From Candidatus Hydrothermota bacterium (lineage in GTDB: Bacteria > Hydrothermota > Hydrothermia > B15-G9): a stretch of 8,906 nt of DNA. The stretch covers positions 1-8,906 of the forward strand of contig QNDP01000038.1 of the NCBI GenBank assembly GCA_003645975.1, in the 5' to 3' direction. The notes beneath the pieces are model-generated. The model had not been told where the DNA came from, searched no databases, and saw only the letters and a program-made list of their open reading frames with translations. Positions 1 through 5,297 of this stretch are shown here, piece after piece (the stretch's first letter is position 1; each line of letters begins with the position of its first letter). The position numbers were made by a program, and so were the translations under genes.

Positions 1-246
1 GGTCTTTTCGGATACATAGGGCGGAAGTGTGTAATCTCTAACTGACTCCATAGGGATCGGGACTTCGCTAAGATGGAGTTTTGCAAGGTCTCCGGAGATC
101 GCCGAGCCGCCCATTACGGCAAACACCACATGCGCTATTTCCGAGAAATCGAAAGCGGGAACGTCGAAATCGAGCGCTTCGCGTATCTCATCGGGCAGTT
201 TTTTTATAAATTCGAGCATCCTTGCTTCCGCTTCATCCCTTTCCAT
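1..246 (-). CDS. Bifunctional phosphoglucose/phosphomannose isomerase, N-terminal fragment (runs off left edge)
   Basis: The reading frame is open from an ATG at 246 to the window edge, giving 82 residues of the protein's N-terminus. Residues 45-53 read MGGSAISGD, the hallmark of the SIS-domain PGI/PMI family (usual form GMGGSAIxGD). The preceding acidic helix (LEFIKKLPDEIREAL, residues 11-25) is also typical. Members of this family, known from archaea and some bacteria, interconvert glucose-6-P or mannose-6-P with fructose-6-P in the cytosol; full length is roughly 300-350 residues. The start is supported by AAGGAG eight nt upstream. The gene lies 27 nt downstream of the outer-membrane protein gene and is probably cotranscribed with it. 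One oddity is that the first Gly of the GMGGS signature is Val (residue 44). The family call is fairly secure; substrate range cannot be judged from a fragment. Confidence 0.85.
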   Translation of the reverse strand, partial: MERDEAEARMLEFIKKLPDEIREALDFDVPAFDFSEIAHVVFAVMGGSAISGDLAKLHLSEVPIPMESVRDYTLPPYVSEKT

Positions 247-273
247 ACGATCATCTCCTTCGGTTTCAACTTA

Positions 274-1047
274 TTAAAGAAGCGACAGGCTTAATCCAAC
301 GAAGAACCCTTTGGACTTGAGTTCATAGGACTCGTTTTCCTTCTCGTATTTCAGGCTGTCGAATTTGTAGCCGCCGAGATAATGGAGCCTTGCAAGGAAA
401 GGAATCGAGACCGGCAGGTCGCCTTTGAGGCCAGCCCAATAGGATATGTAGGACGGCTTAGCGTCGTCGATCTTCGCTTTTATCCACTTTCCTTCGACGA
501 AAACGCCGAGCGGCACCATCGGCGGTTTCACACCGACCTTGAACGCCAGTGCAGGCACAAGGATGAACTCGGCCAGTTGGTATTCGTCCCTTTCGATGCC
601 AGCTTCGGCCTCGATTTTCGGGTTGATCCACAGGTCGAAACCTATGCCCGGTTCGACCGTTACGAACGGAATCGGCAGATGTGCACGGAGCGCCCCGCCA
701 GCGACCTTCCTGACGAAACTCACTTTCACCTCCTCACCTGCATGGAAAGTCATATTCGGCAACTTCAAGTCTCTTTCGAGTGTCGTGGTCCTCTGGAAAT
801 TGGACGGGATGAAATCGAGGACGAGCCTTGCCCACATCACTTTTGTCGTCAACCTGAACGCAGGACAGGCCGATCTGCCCATGTCGATGTCCGCATCGAC
901 ATCTTTGTCGGGATTGGACGCAATAACCTGCAACGATTGAGACACGAAATCCACCTCTGGCTCAAGGCCGAATCCCATTACACCGTGAACATTTGAGACA
1001 AAGACCAACATAGAGGCAACTGCCAAAACACCCTTCAAACCTTTCAT
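274..1047 (-). CDS. Probable outer-membrane beta-barrel protein with signal peptide
   Basis: A 257-residue protein with a clear signal peptide: a basic n-region (MKGLKG), a hydrophobic stretch (VLAVASMLVFVSNV) and likely cleavage near HGVMG. The mature part has many short alternating polar/hydrophobic segments separated by charged turns. It ends in GFFVGLSLSLL, an amphipathic terminal strand of the kind recognised by the barrel-assembly machinery. These features fit a small outer-membrane beta-barrel. I do not recognise a named family and assign no substrate. An in-frame TTG start at 1068 exists, but the ATG at 1047 has AAAAGGAGG six nt upstream and restores a normal signal peptide. Translation ends in tandem TAA TAA. 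The isomerase gene follows after 27 nt, so the two are probably cotranscribed, although the link between a barrel and a cytosolic isomerase is unclear. Confidence 0.75.
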   Translation of the reverse strand: MKGLKGVLAVASMLVFVSNVHGVMGFGLEPEVDFVSQSLQVIASNPDKDVDADIDMGRSACPAFRLTTKVMWARLVLDFIPSNFQRTTTLERDLKLPNMTFHAGEEVKVSFVRKVAGGALRAHLPIPFVTVEPGIGFDLWINPKIEAEAGIERDEYQLAEFILVPALAFKVGVKPPMVPLGVFVEGKWIKAKIDDAKPSYISYWAGLKGDLPVSIPFLARLHYLGGYKFDSLKYEKENESYELKSKGFFVGLSLSLL

Positions 1048-1053
1048 TGCGAA

Positions 1054-1062
1054 CCTCCTTTT
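1054..1062 (-). promoter_or_regulatory. Strong ribosome binding site deciding the outer-membrane protein start
   Basis: AAAAGGAGG on the minus strand ends six nt before the ATG at 1047. It lies inside the longer open frame that could begin at TTG 1068, so that longer start would have to be read through the ribosome binding site. The shorter protein is therefore preferred. Confidence 0.8.
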
Positions 1063-1069
1063 GGCCAAG

Positions 1070-1075
1070 ATTATA
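1070..1075 (-). promoter_or_regulatory. Candidate -10 element for the outer-membrane protein / isomerase operon
   Basis: A perfect TATAAT on the minus strand lies 22 nt before the ATG at 1047. Transcription would start around 1063 and give a very short leader that just includes the Shine-Dalgarno site. No good -35 box is seen: the best I find is AGGACT at 18-nt spacing, three of six matches. The assignment therefore rests on the -10 hexamer and its position. Confidence 0.4.
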
Positions 1076-1105
1076 TGGCAAATTTCGACCGAAAGTCCTT
1101 TTCAC

Positions 1106-1133
1106 TTGCCTTCTCAGTCGAATCGATTAAAAT
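1106..1133 (+). promoter_or_regulatory. Candidate sigma-70-type promoter for the phosphatase / CDP-alcohol transferase pair
   Basis: TTGCCT (1106-1111, four of six matches to consensus) is separated by 16 nt from TAAAAT (1128-1133, five of six). The predicted transcript starts near 1140, about 18 nt before the ATG at 1158 and just upstream of its Shine-Dalgarno site. The -10 box is embedded in the inverted repeat CGATT-AA-AATCG (1124-1135), which could bind a regulator or be chance. Promoter consensus in this lineage is unknown, so this is a suggestion. Confidence 0.45.
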
Positions 1134-1157
1134 CGGCTGTCAAAAGGAGGCTGAGGG

Positions 1158-1949
1158 ATGAAGGAATTCCTTGAGGTCGCATTGAAAGCCGCAGAACTTG
1201 GAGGCGAAGTCCTTCTGAGACATCTCGGAAAACTCACAGAACACGACGCAGTCGAAAAAAGGCGCTACGATTTCGTAACTTTTGTCGATATGGAATCGGA
1301 ACGAACTATCAAGGACTTCATCAAAAGCAAATTTCCTGATCACAAGTTCTTGGCAGAAGAATCGGGCGGCGAGGAGGTTACTGACAAGCCACTTTGGATC
1401 ATCGATCCGCTTGACGGCACGAAGAACTATCTCCATGCGTTTCCACACTTTGGAATATCGATTGCACTCAAAATCGAGGGAGAGGTGCGGGTCGGCGTAA
1501 TCCATGACCCGTTGAAAAAGGATATGTTTTGGGCGGTCAAAGGCGAGGGGGCGTTCTACAACGGCCGCCGAACTTATATCATCGATGTCGAGGACATCGG
1601 ACACTCACTCGTGGCAACAGGTTTTCCGTTCAGAGCCAAAGATATGCTCGATACATATCTCAGAGCGTTTCGTCAGATTTTCCTCAAAGCTGCGGGCGTC
1701 AGACGGGCGGGTTCTGCCGCACTTGACCTCGCCTATGTCGCAGCCGGAATCTTTCAAGGCTTTTTTGAATTTGGACTTGCAATCTGGGACATTGCGGCTG
1801 GTGCGCTGATCGTGCGTGAGGCCGGCGGTATCGTCTCGGACTTTCTCGGCGGCCAAAAGTTTCTCGAGACAGGAAACATAATCGCCGGAACACCAAACAT
1901 TTACCCCTTCATCCTCGAAGTTGTGTCAAAAACTTTTGGACAGCCATGA
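1158..1949 (+). CDS. Inositol monophosphatase family protein
   Basis: A 263-residue Mg2+-dependent phosphatase of the inositol monophosphatase/SuhB superfamily, at the usual family length. Metal-binding motifs are intact: Asp44 (VTFVD), Glu67-Glu68 (LAEESG), DPLDGT at residues 83-88 preceded by WII, and the C-terminal WDIAAG at 210-215 followed by EAGG. The GSAALDLAYVAAG segment (185-197) is also conserved. Family members hydrolyse inositol-1-phosphate or related sugar phosphates such as fructose-1,6-bisphosphate, NADP or histidinol phosphate; sequence alone does not separate these. The start at 1158 has AAAGGAGG seven nt upstream. The next gene, a CDP-alcohol phosphatidyltransferase, overlaps this one by four bases (ATGA). 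That favours an inositol-phosphate substrate or product by context, as in di-inositol-phosphate or inositol-lipid synthesis. Family confidence is high; exact substrate is inferred. Confidence 0.93.
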   Translation: MKEFLEVALKAAELGGEVLLRHLGKLTEHDAVEKRRYDFVTFVDMESERTIKDFIKSKFPDHKFLAEESGGEEVTDKPLWIIDPLDGTKNYLHAFPHFGISIALKIEGEVRVGVIHDPLKKDMFWAVKGEGAFYNGRRTYIIDVEDIGHSLVATGFPFRAKDMLDTYLRAFRQIFLKAAGVRRAGSAALDLAYVAAGIFQGFFEFGLAIWDIAAGALIVREAGGIVSDFLGGQKFLETGNIIAGTPNIYPFILEVVSKTFGQP

Positions 1950-2956
1950 AAGGGGGAAATTTGAAACTCGTTGTGGTAAAAAACGGGTTCGATGCATGGG
2001 ATTGGAACATTTTGGGGATGACTTTGACCGAGAGGATGCGAAGGATAGCCGAGATTCACGGCCTCGAGTTCCAGTTGGTGGAGTCCCTTGAAGATGTGGA
2101 TCTGACAGGGTCATCGATAGTTTTGACCAGACCGATCCTGTTCGATTTCAAAGACCTTTCGACCTTAAGCCAACACATTCCCGAATCCGGTTGCGTGGAG
2201 GTGTATGCCTCAACCGGCGAATTCACAGGGATTTATCTCTGCAACGGCGGCGGTTTGTCGAATGCGAACAAGGTCAGTTTGGACTTCTGTTTCGTCGATG
2301 TGGCAACCGAAGGCGTGAAAACGGCAGAAAGGTTCCTGCTCAAGAAACTCATCAAGCCGTCCGACGGACCGATCTCTCGACTCATCAACCGCAGGATTTC
2401 GATTCCGATCTCAAGGCTTTTGGTTCGGACTTCCCTGACGCCCAACATGCTGTCGCTGATGAGTTTCACATTGGCGTTAGTTGCGGCTGCAGCGCTCGCT
2501 CTCGGCACAAAATTGGGACTCCTCATCGGCGGCATCATGGCAGAAGTCGCATCTATCCTCGACGGCTGTGATGGAGAGATAGCCCGCTTGAAATTGATGT
2601 TCAGCGAGTTCGGTGCGTGGTTCGACCGTGTGCTCGATCGATATGCCGACATCCTGATCATAGCTGCACTTTCTACGGCCGCAATGGGAGGACACCCTGA
2701 AACAGCATGGATGTGGGGACTTATCGCTACCGCCGGCAGCCTGCTCATGAGCTACACAGCAAACATCTGCGACATCATGTATCTCAACGGGATTCCGATC
2801 AGGTTGGGCCGCGACCTGCGGCTGTTCATCGTGTTTTTTGGTGGGCTCTTTGGAAAACCTTTTGAGACTTTGATAGTCATCTCGTTCGTCTCTCACATCG
2901 AGGTCATCCGCCGAATTGGTGCTTTTGCACACAACAGATCGTGCATAAGGCACTAA
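1946..2956 (+). CDS. CDP-alcohol phosphatidyltransferase with short degenerate nucleotidyltransferase-like N-domain
   Basis: A 336-residue integral membrane enzyme. Residues 206-231 carry the full catalytic signature D-x2-DG-x2-AR-x8-G-x3-D-x3-D (Asp206, Asp209, Gly210, Ala213, Arg214, Gly223, Asp227, Asp231). Such enzymes join a CDP-linked alcohol to a second alcohol, releasing CMP, at the cytoplasmic membrane. Hydrophobic helices are visible near 169-204, 233-247, 254-272 and 291-316. The segment KKLIKPSDGPISRLINRR (133-150), then ISIPISRLL and TPN, and the later RDLRLF (289-294), resemble the inositol-phosphate transferase subgroup (di-inositol-phosphate-phosphate synthase and relatives). 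In that subgroup an N-terminal cytidylyltransferase domain is often fused. Here the N-terminal ~115 residues keep possible traces of it (GMTLTERM, SSIVLTRPILFD) but lack the GxGTRL nucleotide loop and are about half the usual size. ATG 1946 overlaps the phosphatase stop (ATGA). A TTG at 1961 with its own Shine-Dalgarno is a credible alternative start. The family is sure; the inositol role is inferred. Confidence 0.88.
   Translation: MKGGNLKLVVVKNGFDAWDWNILGMTLTERMRRIAEIHGLEFQLVESLEDVDLTGSSIVLTRPILFDFKDLSTLSQHIPESGCVEVYASTGEFTGIYLCNGGGLSNANKVSLDFCFVDVATEGVKTAERFLLKKLIKPSDGPISRLINRRISIPISRLLVRTSLTPNMLSLMSFTLALVAAAALALGTKLGLLIGGIMAEVASILDGCDGEIARLKLMFSEFGAWFDRVLDRYADILIIAALSTAAMGGHPETAWMWGLIATAGSLLMSYTANICDIMYLNGIPIRLGRDLRLFIVFFGGLFGKPFETLIVISFVSHIEVIRRIGAFAHNRSCIRH
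1949..1956 (+). promoter_or_regulatory. Shine-Dalgarno-like AAAGGGGG pointing to an alternative TTG start
   Basis: This purine-rich site lies inside the first codons of the transferase frame and ends four nt before the TTG at 1961. No comparable site precedes ATG 1946. Since several other genes here use strong Shine-Dalgarno sites, initiation at TTG 1961 (protein five residues shorter) is plausible. Reinitiation at the overlapping ATGA is the alternative. Confidence 0.4.
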
Positions 2957-2957
2957 T

Positions 2958-3401
2958 TCACAATAATTTTTCTCGGAGCTTGTGCTTGTAGGTGTGTCTT
3001 TCGTCGATGATGTGGATCACCTCATGTCCCAACTCCACGAGTTTATCGGCGATGAATCGCCTATGACACTTAAACCAAAGTTTTTCGGAACACATGATGG
3101 CGGTGACACCGTCCTGTGCCCAGAACAGCAGCTTTCCGAGTCCCTCTTTGAATTCGTCAGTTTCCATGTAGGCCTCATATCCGCCCTTGCGATAGCCTCC
3201 AAGTTCATCACCCAAGTAAAGATAGCCTATTCCGCATTGCTCAACGAGTGATTTTTCGAGTGATTCTCGATTGAAATGTGGATATTTCCGAGATGTCGGA
3301 AATCTTCTGACGTCGATGAGCAACTTTATGCCGTAGTGTTTCAGCAGGTTGCAGAACTCATCGAAAGAACGGTTTGAATGTCCGATTGTAAAAATCTTCA
3401 T
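2958..3401 (-). CDS. DUF488 family protein
   Basis: A 147-residue soluble protein of the DUF488 family, near the usual length. Conserved elements are TIGHSN (5-10), the DVRRFP segment (30-35), FN (43-44), the LGG turn (67-69), MCSEK (103-107) and CHRRFIAD (112-119). The two cysteines in the C-S-E-K and C-H-R motifs are the family's most characteristic residues; its biochemical function is not established to my knowledge. I chose ATG 3401 because the protein then begins directly with MKIFTIGHSN, as in other members. An in-frame TTG at 3434, overlapping the preceding stop, would add 11 residues with no family resemblance. No clear Shine-Dalgarno site precedes ATG 3401, so translation may depend on coupling to the upstream gene, whose stop is 29 nt away. 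The stop is one base from the converging transferase gene's stop. Confidence 0.88.
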   Translation of the reverse strand: MKIFTIGHSNRSFDEFCNLLKHYGIKLLIDVRRFPTSRKYPHFNRESLEKSLVEQCGIGYLYLGDELGGYRKGGYEAYMETDEFKEGLGKLLFWAQDGVTAIMCSEKLWFKCHRRFIADKLVELGHEVIHIIDERHTYKHKLREKLL

Positions 3402-3430
3402 GGTCAACGAAAAGTTTTCATGCAGTTCGG

Positions 3431-4084
3431 TCAAAATTGTGCGTAAAAGTAAATGCCAAAGAGGGAAATCACCGAGAGAATCCGCAGTTTATACCACATG
3501 TCCATCGTCTTGTAGGCACTGTCAATTTCCACTTGGTTTTGGGCGCGCATGTAGCGATCTTTTGCCCTGAGATAAGCGACATGGGACAAGCCGATTGCGC
3601 CTAAGTTTAACAAGGTCAGAGCCATCAATGTGCGCCCTCGCTTTTTGTCTCCGAATTTGTAATCGCCGAGTCCGGGAAAGAAAAGCGAAAGCCTTCTCCG
3701 TCTCAACTCCAAACCGAGCGAATCGTTGATGCGCAAGATGTTTCGGATCGAGTCCAATGTCGGGACGGCTGTCGCACCGATGGCCACCTTTGCCGACTGA
3801 AAGGCCTGCATCGCCTTCGGAAAGGTGTAAATCGGGTCAAGCTCAAAATAAGGATTTTCATTCAAAAGTCGCACGAAACAGCTTTCCGCCAGCTCGATGC
3901 TGTCCATTGCGATATAAGCAAATGCTTGAAATTTCAAGGCTTGAAGCTTCACAACGCCGGTGTCCGTCCGCACTATCGAATCCGCAAACTCCAGAAGCTC
4001 TGCGTAATGTCCTTCGTAGAAAAGGCTGTCGAGTTGTTGAACGGGTTTAGGCAGGGCAAAGATCAGCGCCGCAAGTAGAGCCAT
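3431..4084 (-). CDS. TPR-like protein with PGLG-type C-terminal membrane domain (DUF5683-like)
   Basis: A 217-residue envelope protein in three parts. Residues 1-12 (MALLAALIFALP) are hydrophobic and may be a short signal peptide or anchor, though without the usual basic n-region. Residues 15-100 form helix pairs resembling one or two tetratricopeptide repeats (LFYEGHYAELLEFADS, ALKFQAFAYIAMDSIELAE), ending in FELDPIYTFPKAM, a motif I associate with envelope TPR proteins of FCB bacteria. Residues 132-217 begin with LSLFFPGLGDYKFGDKKRG and contain membrane helices near 152-172 and 198-214, as in DUF5683-like proteins. The only available start overlaps the kelch gene's end by 22 nt and is preceded by GAGGGTGG, suggesting translational coupling. 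DUF488 follows downstream. A structural or scaffolding role in the envelope is an inference; no enzyme motif is seen. Confidence 0.75.
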   Translation of the reverse strand: MALLAALIFALPKPVQQLDSLFYEGHYAELLEFADSIVRTDTGVVKLQALKFQAFAYIAMDSIELAESCFVRLLNENPYFELDPIYTFPKAMQAFQSAKVAIGATAVPTLDSIRNILRINDSLGLELRRRRLSLFFPGLGDYKFGDKKRGRTLMALTLLNLGAIGLSHVAYLRAKDRYMRAQNQVEIDSAYKTMDMWYKLRILSVISLFGIYFYAQF

Positions 4085-5250
4085 CGCCCACCCTCATCCC
4101 CGATTTTGTAAAAATAGACGCCGCTCGGCAAACCGATGGGTTTCCAGACCAACGAGTTAACACCTTCGTGCAGTCTCCGTCGCAAGACCAGCGAGCCGTT
4201 GGCAGAATAGACGGACAGCTCTGCCTCATGTGGCGCCACAATCGTGATTCGGGACTCATAAGTCAACGGATTGGGGGCAAAGACCTTAAATTTTGACAGT
4301 TGGCGTCCTGAACCTTCTTCCTCAATAGATTGCAATTCAAGGACTTCAACCGAACGCATGGTCCAATCGCAGCGTCGGCCGCCGATCACAAAGAGGTTGT
4401 TCTCGAAAACGGCCGCAGTGGCATAGCTTCGACTTGAAATCAAATCCGGAAGCTCACCCCATTGCTGGCTCGAAGGCACAAAATACCAGCCGACACTCTG
4501 TTCATTGCCGCCCGAATTCCCTGAAATCAAGTAAATTATGCCGTCCATGTGGGTTATCGCCATGCCGCTTATCGCCATTGGGAGCGTATCGAAGTCCATA
4601 ACGGTCGAATTGAAAAACTTTGTTACCCAATTCAACTGACCGAAATAGATGCCGCCGAACAGGAAAGCCGTGTCGCCGATCGCCGCAGCCGCCATGTCGA
4701 TTCTCGGCACCCAAGCCGGGATCACAATTGAGTCCCAAGTGTTTGTGGATGGATCAAAGACGAAAATGTATGGGTTAAAGTTGCCGACGGACTCAAGCCA
4801 TCCGCCGAACAAAAAGAAGCTGTTTCCAAGCCGCACAGTCGAGAAGTGGGACAGTGGAAATGGCATGTCCCCGACGTGGATCCATTCCCCCGAATCCGGG
4901 TAGAAAACGAACACATCATCGGACATCTGTCCGGCAGAGTCGATACCACCGAACACAAAGATGGTGTCTCCGATTGTTCCGAGTCCGAAAAACGCTCTTG
5001 GCTCAGGCAGCGGCTCACCGTAACGCCATGTCCCCGTGAGTCCATCCAGCACCTCAACGGTCGAAAGTCTTCGAGTTCGATGATGATGCCATGTCGCTTC
5101 GCCACCGATCACGAGCAGGCTGTCGCCGACCACCACAGCACCCGCACCATAACGCGCCTGCCTTAAAGGCACAAAAGGCCGCCATCCAGCATAGCCACCT
5201 CTGACACAGCAGGAAATTGCAATTGTCGCCACTGCCAGCCATCTCCTCAT
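4063..5250 (-). CDS. Secreted kelch-repeat protein with T9SS/FlgD-like C-terminal domain
   Basis: A 395-residue exported protein. Residues 1-21 form a signal peptide (MRRWLAVATIAISCC...). An A-I-S-C run ending at Cys14 is a weak lipobox, so lipoprotein processing is possible. Residues 24-306 hold kelch repeats, each with a hydrophobic strand ending in Gly-Gly (49-50, 101-102, 149-150, 199-200, 290-291), a degenerate one near 240-245, and downstream Tyr/Phe and Trp positions such as GEWIHVG and NTWDS. The roughly 50-residue spacing implies a six-bladed beta-propeller. Residues 322-395 (FAPNPL, then LPSGVYFYKI) match the type A T9SS sorting or FlgD Ig-like domain common in FCB bacteria. The start at 5250 has GAGGTGAT just upstream. 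It follows the kinase by 47 nt and overlaps the TPR gene by 22 nt. A surface or extracellular binding role is likely; the ligand is unknown. Confidence 0.88.
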   Translation of the reverse strand: MRRWLAVATIAISCCVRGGYAGWRPFVPLRQARYGAGAVVVGDSLLVIGGEATWHHHRTRRLSTVEVLDGLTGTWRYGEPLPEPRAFFGLGTIGDTIFVFGGIDSAGQMSDDVFVFYPDSGEWIHVGDMPFPLSHFSTVRLGNSFFLFGGWLESVGNFNPYIFVFDPSTNTWDSIVIPAWVPRIDMAAAAIGDTAFLFGGIYFGQLNWVTKFFNSTVMDFDTLPMAISGMAITHMDGIIYLISGNSGGNEQSVGWYFVPSSQQWGELPDLISSRSYATAAVFENNLFVIGGRRCDWTMRSVEVLELQSIEEEGSGRQLSKFKVFAPNPLTYESRITIVAPHEAELSVYSANGSLVLRRRLHEGVNSLVWKPIGLPSGVYFYKIGDEGGRWLYLRR

Positions 5251-5282
5251 CCTATCACCTCGATCGTTTTATGTCCGCAAAT

Positions 5283-5288
5283 TTTATA
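5283..5288 (-). promoter_or_regulatory. Weak candidate internal -10 element before the kelch gene
   Basis: TATAAA in the 47-nt gap between kinase stop and kelch start could be a -10 box, placing a transcript start near 5276 and a leader of about 26 nt. The only -35-like hexamer is TTCCAA at 15-nt spacing, which is poor. It may be nothing more than AT-rich spacer. Confidence 0.2.
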
Positions 5289-5297
5289 CCCTGACGC

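Noticed and set aside
73..294. 73-codon plus-strand open frame at the left edge
   Set aside because: Shadow of the isomerase N-terminus on the minus strand, which has the MGGSAISGD signature and a good ribosome binding site.
382..996. 204-codon open frame on the plus strand, and another at 539-940
   Set aside because: Both lie antisense to the outer-membrane protein gene, which has a signal peptide, strong ribosome binding site and barrel-like end. Their translations are rich in Arg, His and Cys with no recognisable domain.
1048..1157. Small RNA or riboswitch in the divergent region
   Set aside because: The predicted leaders are under 20 nt on each side, too short for a structured leader, and no known aptamer pattern is visible.
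1140..1604. 154-codon minus-strand open frame spanning the start of the phosphatase gene
   Set aside because: Antisense to a phosphatase with all metal-binding motifs; no upstream ribosome binding site or domain support.
2233..2748. 171-codon minus-strand open frame, plus a second at 2477-2953
   Set aside because: Antisense shadows of the CDP-alcohol transferase gene, which carries an intact catalytic motif on the plus strand.
2941..2975. Possible bidirectional intrinsic terminator between the convergent genes
   Set aside because: The stem has only four pairs and the T run is 14 nt away, so it does not meet intrinsic terminator structure.
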